From NCBI GenBank assembly GCA_947652605.1, contig OX393576.1, forward strand, positions 18,750,575-18,814,574: 64,000 nucleotides of DNA. Reading direction: 5' to 3'. A model generated the notes under the pieces. The model saw only the letters and a program-made list of their open reading frames with translations. It did not search any database and was not told the DNA's origin. Each line of letters opens with the position of its first letter. Positions within the stretch are counted from its first letter, which is position 1. Shown here piece by piece: positions 11,483 through 22,082 of this stretch. The position numbers and the translations under genes were made by a program. The DNA is from Elmis aenea (Eukaryota; Arthropoda; Insecta; Coleoptera; Elmidae).

Positions 11483-12060
11483 GGTACTGAAGTACTAATA
11501 CAAGTACTAAGTACCAGTATTTCACCGAAGTACTTGAGATTCAAGTCTTAAGTACCTAATTTTAAAATGTACTGCAGTACCAGTCTTAAGTACCGGAAAA
11601 GTACTTGAAAAAGTACTGAAGTACAAAAATACTTAAGTAATGCCCAGCTCTGGGTGTAATTCATTTTGACGTTTACGCGGCGACAACGCGCCAACGCCCG
11701 TCAATTCTATTCTACACAATATGACACAACAAACCATGGCACCCACCAAAATGAATCATTTTATATTGGAATATTTTATGGTTCACGTTTACTTATTTAA
11801 TTTTTTACTCAAAAACGTTAGGTTTTTACGAGAAAAACTAAAAAATAAAGAAATTCTAAATAAATCAAGCTTTAAAAAAAATATTTGTAATTGCAAAATT
11901 TCAACCCACCAAAAAATTCTGATAAAAAAACCAACAGGGGTGGCACTTTTCAGCCCCCTGTGAAGGTGGGAGATAATTGGAAATATTACTATAGGTAACC
12001 TTTTAATAAGTATAAAACATCTACTAAATTTATCTCATACATTTATCCAAATTTGAAAAA

Positions 12061-12329
12061 TAAAATAAAAACTTAATTTTACCGCTCCCATTTGGGGGGG
12101 TGTAACTCCGAAAGGAGACGTCTAAGGAAAAAATGTTATACAAAAGACCTTCCTTAATTTTCAATAAGGAATCACCTCATGAATTTTTCTGCAATAAAAT
12201 AAAAAACCTAATTTTACCGCTTCCCTTTAGGGGTGTGTAACTCCGAAAAGAGACGTCTAAGGAAACATTTTGATATGAAGGGCCCCCTTAATTTCCAAAA
12301 AGGAATCACCTGCCGAATTGTTTTGCAAT
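12061..12329 (+). repeat. Tandem duplication at the right end of A1
   Basis: Two diverged units of about 134 bp: 12061-12194 and 12195-12329. Each runs from taaaataaaaa through tgtaactccgaaa to the gaattt...gcaat block next to the terminus. Only the second unit has the terminal CACCCTGTA. Confidence 0.8.
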
Positions 12330-12348
12330 ACTTAAGAAACACCCTGTA

Positions 12349-13036
12349 TATCTCTTGAAAGCTAGTTAAGTTCCTCATTACATAATACATAATTTAATTG
12401 TCTTTCTTTATTTATTTATTTAATTATTTAATTTGGCCGAAACCAACCAACCCGTAATAAAATTTTAAGATAGACAAATCGTCTCATGGTCGAGGGTGTA
12501 AGGTTAGGCAATCTTTGGAAAGCTTGCACTGTAATGACTGCCACATCTAAATGATGTGTTTACATGTGAGCGTGCAGCATTGACGTAAAACTGTTTATAA
12601 AAGGTTTGCAACGCATTATACAATTACATTTATTAAATCGTTGATCAAAAAAAGCGCACACAAATGATCACATTGGAAATGCATTAAAAAAAAAACTCTA
12701 ACCTGACCCTCGTTCATTTGGTCGGTAACCGATCACAGGGGAGGCAAACGGCCCTTCCCTCAGTTACCGACGCCTATGTTATGGAGACTATTATTATTTT
12801 TTGAATGATCTGAAAGGATGTTCGCAAAATATAGGCAAGTTTTATATAATGTGAAAGGGCTATTAAAATTAGTATAGGGTGCCATGGAGAGAAAAAAATT
12901 AACTGAAAAATAAAACTGTTAAGTTGAATATGTAAAAAAATGCATGTGTTTTAAATTAAATAAGATACTCCTACGAGTCGCCAAATTAAAAAATTAAGGA
13001 GAAGAAACGAACCTGAAATAAATGGGGTAAAAAAAG
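12349..13036. other. Gene-free interval with one clear hairpin
   Basis: A hairpin lies at 12721-12771: 9-bp stem gtcggtaac / gttaccgac with inner pairing of ggggagg / cccttccc. Otherwise no gene or transposon end is seen. Confidence 0.5.
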
Positions 13037-13540
13037 CAGGGGTTTGGAGCGGAGCGCGGAGCAGTGGAGCAATGGGTTTTTGCCCGGAGCGGGAACGGAG
13101 CCCGGAGCAAATAATTTTGATTGCTCCACTGCTCCACTTTACTATTATAAACTACAATTTTTTTTTTATGAATTATTTTCATGGGTATAGTATTTAATAA
13201 AATTATAAATAAACTAAATTTGATTTTTTTGAAGTAAAATTATTATAATGTAACTTTTCTGAATATTAATTTTCATTATTTTGTATTTGAATTTTGAAAA
13301 ATTTTAAAGAACTTTTTTTTCTTTTTTCAACTTTTGAAGATTAATAATTTGTTCATTTATTTAACTTCATTTGTTTCTTAGGGTCAAATATTGTAATTTT
13401 TGGTCCATTTCCACATATCTCATAAAATTTTAGCTTTGTTTTAAAAAACAAATTTTTAAATAAAAAAACTTATTTTATTAATATTTGGAGTGCGGAGCTG
13501 GAGCGGAGCAACTAAAAAATTGGACTGCTCCAAACCCCTG
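13037..13540. mobile_element. hAT MITE, 504 bp
   Basis: Ends CAGGGGTTTGGAGC / GCTCCAAACCCCTG with an exact 8-bp duplication AAAAAAAG (13029-13036, 13541-13548). The subterminal zones repeat GGAGCGGAGC/GCTCC blocks and are G+C-rich against an A+T-rich centre. Non-coding. Confidence 0.92.
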
Positions 13541-14896
13541 AAAAAAAGAATACCGAACGCACTAAACAGTAGTTGACTCCACTGAAATCATTGAAGCATC
13601 AGCGCGTTGAAAATCCTTATCTAGAAATCGTCGAAAAATCTAAGGTATGTTGGTTAAGTTTTGAATATACAATTTCTGAATTGGTAACTGAAACATGTCT
13701 ATGTTTCTGTCAGCAGTTAAACATGTTCGGCCTATGTTGACTAAGATGAAGTTTGCTTGTAAACAGAATTGTAATTGGGCCACTAAATTATTTACATACT
13801 TGATTCTAAGACCGTCAGTCAAATTTGGCATGTACTGCAGAGATCAGACGCGTGGTAGCGGTTTGGAATCCTCTTACATTCCAAGCGTTACTTTTTGTTT
13901 GAATCTAGCTATCCAAACTGACAAACGTTTTGCTTTTGTCGTTGTAGATTAACAATTGTATCAAGTGGCGTTCGTGTATAAACAGCAACGATACGATACA
14001 ATTACATAAATAAACAAAACGCAGCAAAGTATACACGCATAAAATATTAAAGAAAATGAAAGAAATCATTAAAAATTAATCAATTTAATGCACTTTTTAT
14101 ATTCATTTATAACTTCAAATTAATTGGCTTTACGAGTTCAGTAGAGCCTTTCCGTTCTAGAAATCGTTTAAAAAGACCAGAAAAACAAACAACACACGTT
14201 TTCGAAATAATCTAAATTTCTTTTGTTTTGTATTAGATACTAACTAAACTGATTAGAATTTTCAACTTCTTTAGCGTTTATTTAACTTTAAAATTCATCA
14301 TTATATTAAACAAATCGGTAAGAAAGATAAAATTGAAATATATTTATATTAGACAGTTTTAGGAAAAATTCAAATTCGATTTTTTTATATTGATGTTGGT
14401 ATTCATATATGCACCAGAGCATCAAATTTCAGCAATGAATCTATGATGGTTATGGCTGAGCGTTTTGCGTTCGAAAGATAGACCATCAAACGATCGGGTT
14501 ACGATCATTTTGGTTTCTGAAAGGAATACCGTTCGCACTAAAATGGTTTATGCATGAATCGTGATTGTGGACTACTGTTAATAATGTAAGATTTTTTTCA
14601 CCTTACATATCTACCGACATGAAACGAATATGATATCGTACAACAGTAAAAAGGATTCGGTAAACAAATATGTTAGTTAAGTTTAATAAATAGTCTCCGA
14701 AAATAAATTTGTTTCTATGTTATTATTGCGTGTTAAATATTTTCCATTGGAATAAAACGTCAAAAGAGTCCTTCCTATACAAGGTACAGGGTGTGCCACA
14801 AGCCACAATGTATACCTTCGCAAATTTTTACATAAATTGAATGTTTCGGACTCAAACATTTTTAGCAAAAAAAAAAATTCCATGAGTCCCTTCATT
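13541..14896. other. Gene-free interval
   Basis: Overlapping opposite-strand frames (13640-13831 minus, 13695-13952 plus) have no recognisable motif. A lone TACAGGGTGTG end lies near 14786, the left terminus of a relic MITE without a visible partner. Confidence 0.4.
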
Positions 14897-15450
14897 CACA
14901 GCGTGTCCCAGTTATGGTGAACAGAATGGGGATCTCGTAAATGGTAAGAAATACAGAGTTGGTTAAACCGGTCAAAATGGTCTATGATTTAAGAGCAACT
15001 ATTCTATGATAATATCTTGAAAAAATTAATAGTTTTTGAGCTATTGATAAAAAGCAAAACACATCTGGTCAATAATTTTTGCTTATAACTTGCTTATTTC
15101 AAAGCACGTTCAAAATATTTTTCGACATTATTGGGGCACTTTTTTTGCGTAGAATGTGTCAATATATTTTATCTTTATTTATTTATTTTTATTATTTTAA
15201 CATGAGCCGTATTTAAAACAAGAAAGTTGATGCTAAAAAACGAAAACAAATGAAGATGTCGAAAAATATTTTGAGTGTGATTTTAATTAAGCAAGTTATA
15301 AGCAAAACTTAAAAAATTGATGTATTTTGTTTTTTATCTATAGCGCAAAAACTATTAGTTATTTCCAGAATTTTTTTTTTCCATAAAATAGTTGCTCTTA
15401 AGTCATAGATCATTTTGACCCATTTAACCAACTCTGTATCTCTTAAGCTG
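14897..15450. mobile_element. Foldback relic G
   Basis: Inverted arms of about 180 bp: 14945 onward (acagagttggttaaa, agagcaacta, gcttataacttgctta) mirror 15255-15447. The left terminus is cacagcgtgtccc, a decayed TACAGGGTGTCCC. The fragment ending at 24193 (gggacaccctgta) has the matching terminus. Non-coding. Confidence 0.65.
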
Positions 15451-15519
15451 CGTTCACATAGAAAAGTATTGTATTGTATTGTAGAGTAAGCAAATTTAAG
15501 TATACGAATATCTAACTAA

Positions 15520-15888
15520 CGAGATCACTGTAAAGAAACTTTTCGTGACAACGAAATATTAACCTTTTACGGTCTATTTATCCTCGAAGCCATCCTGTTC
15601 GTAAAAAATAATGTAGATCTGTTCGAAGAGAATATAAGAACTCATGCAGCCAATATGCAACATAAAAAAAACCTAAAACCCGATTGTTTCAAATATACCT
15701 ATCTTCAAAAAAATGTAGCCTCCACAATTATTGCTATATATAATAAATTTAACACATCACCTGAGAGTATAATAAATCTTCCCAACCGCGAATTGAAGAA
15801 GAAATTAAGAAAAGTTCTGATTTCTAAAGCTTACTATGGAGTAAGCGAATATTTAAATGATGCTGACTTCATAAAATGTTATATTTAA
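15520..15888 (+). pseudogene. Non-LTR retrotransposon reverse transcriptase, C-terminal tail
   Basis: An open frame of about 122 codons follows a stop at 15517-15519. It includes LTFYGLFILEAILFVKNN, then NIRTHAANMQHKKNLKPD, IYNKFNTSPESIINLP and KVLISKAYYGVSEYLND. This series is the region after the reverse transcriptase domain in Jockey-type insect LINEs. There is no catalytic YADD block and no upstream ORF, so it is a 5'-truncated copy, the usual product of target-primed reverse transcription. The frame is intact, so it may be fairly young. Confidence 0.6.
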
Positions 15889-16184
15889 ATAATTAAAATC
15901 ACAACCTTCAGAAGATGTTCAAGCCTAGTTTTTTAGAACACAAGTTCTGCTGGTGAATTATACAGTGAAATTGTATCAATTTATTGCAGTGTTGTTGTTT
16001 CAATAATGTTACTAATCCAGATTTAGCTCTACATACCTACATACGAGCTCAGTTCACGAACTTTTTGTCCACACCTCGTATATCAGCCACCTTAGTTAAG
16101 TAAATGTTTAGTTTTTTTTAGGCATTTAAAAAATATCGTGTAACTTGCTAAAATACCACATGGTGAGACGGGCTAACAAATCAA

Positions 16185-16250
16185 CAGAGGGCCACATGCG
16201 GCCCGCGGGCCGCGGTCTGTGCATCCTTGTTTTGGACCAATACGAATTGT
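16185..16250 (+). mobile_element. Lone hAT-type terminus
   Basis: CAGAGGGCCACATGCGGCCC followed by gcgggccgcgg looks like the 5' end of a hAT element of the class starting CAG...GCGGCCCGC. No matching right end or duplication is found; the Harbinger element begins 20 bp further on. 15889-16184 shows nothing. Confidence 0.45.
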
Positions 16251-16270
16251 TTTATTAAATATATGCGTCA

Positions 16271-17555
16271 CAATGGGCCGTATGCATAAAAATAAGTGAA
16301 TACTTATAAGTATTAAGTATAAGTAAAAGTAAATGCGAGATATTATGCATATTATGCATAATCTTTTACTAGTACTAAGTAGCAAATGCTGGAAAATCTT
16401 AAGTAAATACTACTAGCTTTTACTTAATGATTCAAATATTGCCATGGTTAATCACAAGAAAAGAATAACGTTTGTAACAGTCCATATTAAAATCATAATT
16501 TGATTGTTATTAAGAATTTTTATAATTTTAGATTCAAAACAATAAATGGTGTCTTGTTAGAATTTACTAGGAGTATTATAAACTTTTAGACCAAATTTTT
16601 TTCTCAACTTAGTGCCGTTTAGTAATTGTGCAATGTTTTTTCTATTCCTTATGCCAGCTCGCCTGATGTCATTCTCTTCGTCGTGTTGGCCTTCCTCCTC
16701 TTCGACACCAAGATTATAGTTAACTTGATCTTCTTCATCGAATGTGTTATCACCTAGGTGCTTTGCTACGTTGTGGAGTATAAAACAACTTACGATAACT
16801 GACGGAATTATTGCAAACTCTGTTTTTTGCATGTATTTTGTTGTAATGCTTTTGGACATCATTATCCGGATTCCTGTATGGTGTCATAATCCACGGAGCG
16901 ATTCAATATCCCTCGTCGGCAATTATGACTGCAATCTTTTAAACTAATCCAGATTTTCGTAACACCCGACTGTCATGAGTAAATACAGACTGGATTGGTA
17001 GCATCAACACTTAAATAATTCGTTGCTATCACAAGCAGCTTGAACGTTAATAGAAGGCTTGGATTTTCTATTGATATATTCGTCGGCGTGCTCTGGTGGT
17101 CTGAGTATTTCGACGTGTGTACATTTTTTGGAAATTTGATCCAGCCTTCCGTGAAAGAGCACCACCTCTGGTTTCGTCCACGTTGTCCAAGAATGTTTCT
17201 GCCAGGTACTCGAAGCGACGTTTTTTTTTTACTGAATAGTGCACGATATTGTCGACAATCGCGATTTCATCGATTTTGAAAGATTTTAAGAGCTTTAACT
17301 TGCATGAACAACACCATGATTAAAACTGATGCTAAAATAAGTACGGTGACAGGCAGACTTGAGATTGTACTAGTATTTACTTAAAGTTTTAAGTAAATAC
17401 TCCATGTTATGCATACGGTTTTTAAGTATTTACTGAAAATTAATTAAATACTACTGCTAGTAAATGCTTAAACTTTATATGCATACGGAACCGAGTATTT
17501 ACTTGCAAAATCAGCAGTAAAAGCTTTTACTTGCTTTTATGCATACGACCCATTG
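16271..17555 (-). mobile_element. PIF/Harbinger element with decayed transposase
   Basis: Ends CAATGGGCCGTATGCATAAAA (16271) and TTTTATGCATACGACCCATTG (to 17555). The subterminal zones are rich in AAGTAAATAC / GTATTTACTT inverted motifs on both sides (16290-16425 and 17365-17530). Length is about 1.3 kb, too short for a full two-gene Harbinger. No convincing 3-bp TWA duplication is visible. Confidence 0.8.
16557..17280 (-). pseudogene. Harbinger transposase-derived nuclease remnant
   Basis: The minus strand reads, in order and with frameshifts: EILRPPEHADEYINRK then SKPSINVQAACDSNELF (about 17110-17000), THDSRVLRKSGL (about 16985-16945), IADEGY-stop-IAPWIMTPYRNP (about 16915-16865), and VSCFILHNVAKHLGD followed by an acidic tail to a stop (16800-16557). 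This is the order in HARBI1/PIF transposases; the HDSRV and ADEGY blocks surround catalytic acidic residues. At least one in-frame stop and frameshifts make it inactive. The N-terminal third with the helix-turn-helix and the DGTH block is missing. Confidence 0.8.
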
Positions 17556-18721
17556 AATTTTTTTCATAAAGTATAGTTTAAAATTTTGAATATAACACAC
17601 CATTAGTATCATTTAGAACATAAAAATGGTACACATAAAAAGAAAAACTGTTTTTTATGAAAACAATAACCATAAACAATAGAATAATAACGGAAATTAT
17701 CTTGAACGAATGGAAATAGTACATCAATTACTAGAAAACTAGAAAACAAAAACTAAAATGGTTTGGATAATGTCTAATGTATGAAATATGAAAAGTGGTC
17801 AAGAATAAAACTGAACATAAAAATTGAAAAAATATATATGTAGGTACACAAATACATATGAAAATATATGTGGATAAAACCAATTTTAACAATAGTTTTA
17901 TCTATCCTATACTTTAACTGTTTATATGCTTCTTTGATCACCGTTCAATTGGAGCAGACTAATTTCAGTAGCTTTATTTGGTGCTACGGCAACAAAACTG
18001 ACTAATCCATTATCCATTACCAAACTTCTATGGTTTACAACTAATTAAACATTATCTCCATTATGTATCCTGATTAATTTTTTTACTTGTGCTTACAGAC
18101 TGAGCGATATTTTTATATCAGATAAATTTAAAGCATGCGTACAATTACTACGGTTGATTAAAAACTCTTGTCAAAGAGGACTGTACACAATACGAGTATG
18201 CAAATTATTTAAATGAAAAGAATTCGCCCCGATGAAAATTATTCAGAAAACGTAAGGCATTAACATTTCCAATAAATTGAATGACGCTTGCAAACTAAAA
18301 GTTTGCTAACAAATAATTAAGATAAGGTTGTTTCAAGTATTTATGTTACCTAGGGAGAGAGCTTTGATGTTACGTCTTACGAAATAGTGTACGCTAAGGA
18401 AGACATCAAAGAAGGCTTTCCGGAGGAAGATTTAAAGCAACCTAAAAAGATTTTGCTTCGACTTTGTAATATTACACATACTTCAATATACCTACTTACA
18501 ATATTGGTAAAGTGTAAAAAAACAAAATTACTTTTTTCATATTATTTTAGTAAAACGCGATAAATCTTTTTTTGATACTAACGAAAATGGAATTAATAGT
18601 TTTCGGCCTAACCTATAGAGGCGAAAGAATTATAGCACATTATACCGTAGTATAATGTTCGTAACCAAGTAAGGCATGTGTTACTGACTGCCAATAAGAT
18701 GTAAATCATTATAGTACGAGT
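17556..18721. other. Gene-free interval, about 1.2 kb
   Basis: A+T-rich, no coding or transposon signal recognised. Confidence 0.5.
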
Positions 18722-18850
18722 ATATTACATAAAAAGAGCTGTAAGAAGTATATTACGCACGAGTGGAAAATTTACGTATTTTCACGAGTGCGTAATTGCT
18801 TTTCAACTCGTGTTACGTAGGTTACTTTTTCTACGATCACAATATATACG
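18722..18850 (+). repeat. Family B terminal hairpin, copy B2
   Basis: Hairpin: tattacgcacgagtggaaaa ... ttttcacgagtgcgtaat, flanked by ttacat and ttacgtaggttactttttc. This is only the hairpin end of family B; the body seen in other copies is absent and a diverged foldback arm follows directly. Confidence 0.7.
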
Positions 18851-18859
18851 ATATTACGG

Positions 18860-19290
18860 TGCTCCAATATTTGACTATAAAATTGCGATATCTTAGAAAA
18901 CTTCAATTTTAGGTATAAAACCGACCCAATGTTTTTGAAGAACAATTAAACTTTTATAAGACTATAAACATATATGGTATTGTATTTAAGAAAAATGAAT
19001 CGATGTTTAAAGTCTTACAAGTTTGACCGACCGTAAGAAACGACCTGTATAATATTTTTTAAATGTAGCTAGAACAAAAAGTTCTATAATTTTTATTTTT
19101 AAACGAATTTCAACTGCCTTTTCAAAGTTATTAAACGTAGAAAATTTTTAAAAATTGTGTTACGTCAATTTTTTTTAATAAAAATGTTAATTTAACGAAA
19201 ACAGTTGACTTTAGGCCTATATAACCTCAAATTTTTTTGAAATAAATTTGAATTAGTAATCTAAGAATATAAAAACATACACATTTAGAA
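18860..19290. mobile_element. Decayed arm of a P/E-type foldback
   Basis: Colinear but diverged from 58240-58690 and 4130-4540: aaaattgcgatatct, ggtataaaac, atcgatgtttaaag, tttgaccgaccgtaag, gacctgtataat, then gttgactttaggcctatat. No partner arm is present. Confidence 0.6.
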
Positions 19291-21310
19291 TTTTAAAGTT
19301 TAGGTCGGTCACCGGTTGAACCGGAAGTTGTATTGCAACCTTAATAGTCGTATCGAATCCGGAACATACAATTGTGGTCCGATACTAAATTTCATTGTAA
19401 TATCTTTAATTGTATTCTAGGTACCTATTTGCCTATTACCATACCTGCGCAGCCCTGTATTTGGTGAAAGTTGACAAAACAGATTTTAAATTTTACGTCA
19501 ATAGCTAAATAGCATAAAAATTTCCATTGTGATTAAAGGGGACATTTACATGAAACTTTCTTGTTCTTTAATAAGCTTATTACGGATTTTCGTTAGGTAG
19601 AGCAATCAGAAGGTACCTAATAATATTTTTACGGTGGTTCATTACTGAGATAATAGTATACCTCTTCCTAAAAGCAGTACTCTGTATAATTTATCCACTA
19701 AATCATTCATACAAACATCAAAAGTAATGTAAAAAAGTCAAGTGCCGCGCTTAGAATTCAAACTCAATTTGATGAAATGGCTGTTTGATTTTATTTTACG
19801 TATGTCCAAGATGTTTTAATTTTAAACTCTTAGTAACTGGATATTATGTGAAGAACATTAAAATACTTTAGATCAAAATTTCTCCAATGCCAAAAATTGG
19901 TGTGAAAAAATTATTTCTGCTATAAACACACCGACAACCTATTTGTGTTATAACTTATAAGTGGCCTTTTTGTTGGTTGGTTTGCCTGTATACATATTTA
20001 AATTCTTCTTTACATTAAATATAAAACGATGGAGATAAGTTAATTGTATTCAACAATAATAAGCGAAAATGGATTTTAAAAATTTGATGCTTTAGTTTAC
20101 ACGTGTCAGCCTCTCATAGATCTTGAAAAATAATGTTTATTTTCGATGGCTCTTCATTCGGTTTAGATAGTTCAGCGGGCTGTGGAACAAAAGTGCTAAA
20201 TAAATAGTTAAAAGCGCCAATTCAACAACTCGTTTTTCGATGTTTGAAACTTCAGCTGCACCGTTACGAACAAAAAGCGTGTTGCGCTGCACTTTGCAAT
20301 AATTTCAATATGGTTCCGGATCAAACCTTTCTAATGCTTTAGTTTGATTGTATCTTGTTTCCATAATAACCTATCGAGTGACTTCTTAAAAGTGTTTTAG
20401 TCTACGTATAATTTTCTAATTTTGTTACATCGTTTTATTATTTCAACGAACAATTTTCAATAATTTTTACAATGTATTTGTATTTATGTTTTATGTTATA
20501 CAGCAACAACCTAAAGAAATACTCCTAATAAAACTCGTGTTGAAGAATACATTAGACACACTATATTAAACCAAACGAACAAATCAGCACTAACGGAATA
20601 TTGGTACAACACAAAACATAAAATAGACTTCTTCGGTAAAGTAAATATATGAAATAAAAAAGAACATAATCATTAAAAATGTATTAGAGAATCATTAAAA
20701 TTTATAAACAAAAACACTGGACGACGTTCTAACGATGAAAAGGCATTTAACTAAATCAGTATAGTTTAATATGAACGTAATGCCAACTATGATCGTGGCT
20801 ATGACAGTTGCGTGTGTATAAATAGATAAATAAATAAGACAGTAACTGATGAAGAGACCATGGCCTTGAAACTGGTATTGCATTCAACAAGAGATGCTTA
20901 AAAAAAGATGACGTAATTTTAAATGAAGCTATTTATATTAATAAATGAATCAATCATATAATCAAAGTTATTATGTAAGTTGTAACAAATATTTAGCATT
21001 TATAGATATTATTAAGCGTGTTATAATTCTGGTTTTTAATTTGATTAAAGGTTCTTACAAAAATGCCATTTTGTTTCTAGGTTACGTAACCAACCCCGGT
21101 ACAATGCCATTCGTAATATTTATGGTGGAGGTGCTAGGCTTTGTACCTTGATCGTATACCTATCTTTAAAACAAAACATTTTTTTTTCTAAATACACTTA
21201 GTTTATACAAGAACCAGAACTATGATTAAAATATTGAATGATAATAAGTTTGTAACAATATTTGATTTCCAAACGTTAACATATTCCATCTTTACAAAAC
21301 ATCCGATGTA
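19291..21310. other. Gene-free interval, about 2 kb
   Basis: A relic end (gcgcagccctgta) lies near 19445-19460. Short open frames at 20695-20883 (minus) and 20945-21151 (plus) have no recognisable domain. Confidence 0.45.
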
Positions 21311-22082
21311 TACAGGGTCGACCAAATTCGAATGTTTTATGGAGTATCTCGGTTACGATAATGGTTAACGAAAATCTGATGTCAGTCTGTTTAGTAATTT
21401 TTTTAGATACAAAGCCTATGTTGTCAGATTTTTATTTTATATGAAACTGAGTGTTATATAGCTTTTTTATGAACATATTATCCTTAATTTTTAAAAATAT
21501 ATTTTTTTTTAACGACCTCGCCTTTTGAGATGTGAAGTAAACTTATATTTTTTTAAATAGAAACTTTAGCAGGCCATGACTTGATATAAGCATTTGATAT
21601 GAGTATTTTTATAGGAGTAACTTTTAAAATACATAATTTTATATATTTGTTGCAGAAAATAGCCGAGATGAGGCCAATTTTTGTGAAAATTTTATTGTCA
21701 AAAGTTGATGTGATTTCGTAAACAAGTGATGTTTGCAATAAATAAACAACCAAACGTCATTTCCAAATTTACTTAAAATTTGACAAGTCAAAGTCGTCGA
21801 ACATTTTTTTTAAACCTAAGTAGGTATAGGTAAATTTTTTTATAAAAACCTGCAGATCATTTTGTTTTATATTATTAATAAAGGAGTTACAGTAAATTTT
21901 CAAAAACGATAAAATTTCATTTTTCGTCTGTAGTGCCAAAATGAAAAGGGATATAAAAATTTGAGAACACAGGCGTGTTTATCATAAAAAAAAAGTAACC
22001 CAAGAGACCAATATCAGATTTTCCCTCACTATTACGGTAACCAAGATATCCTGCAAACTATTCGAATTTGGTACACCCTGTA
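21311..22082. mobile_element. Foldback MITE F, mariner-type ends
   Basis: TACAGGGTCGACCAAATTCG at 21311 mirrors CGAATTTGGTACACCCTGTA ending at 22082. Next come matching blocks gagtatctcggttac / gtaaccaagatatcc. The flanks end in TA. Interior of about 0.6 kb is A+T-rich and non-coding. Confidence 0.8.

Larger units (their letters stand above)
8745..11652. mobile_element. hAT element H1, inserted in A1
   Basis: Ends CAGAGCTGGGCA / TGCCCAGCTCTG with an exact 8-bp target duplication GGTGTAAT (8737-8744 and 11653-11660). The 8-bp duplication and CAGRG-type ends are standard for hAT. Without nested DNA it is about 1.4 kb, A+T-rich, with no transposase frame. The subterminal right side (11480-11640) is dense in AAGTACTT/GTACTT motifs, as expected for hAT transposase binding arrays. 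It contains H2 (8805-10308) and a family S repeat (11087-11482). A short stretch also occurs at 8761-8804. Confidence 0.93.
8235..12348. mobile_element. Family A foldback (A1), outermost shell of a four-level nest
   Basis: TACAGGGTGTTTCTTAAGTA at 8235 mirrors TACTTAAGAAACACCCTGTA ending at 12348; TA flanks both ends (8233-8234, 12349-12350). The left half is 8235-8744 and the right half resumes at 11653, interrupted by a hAT element. The arms read ctcctttcggagttaca ... tgtaactccgaaaggag. The centre carries cattttgacgtttacgcggc. There is no transposase; short frames inside the arms are fortuitous. Other copies: 9142-10164 and 55888-56472. Confidence 0.9.
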
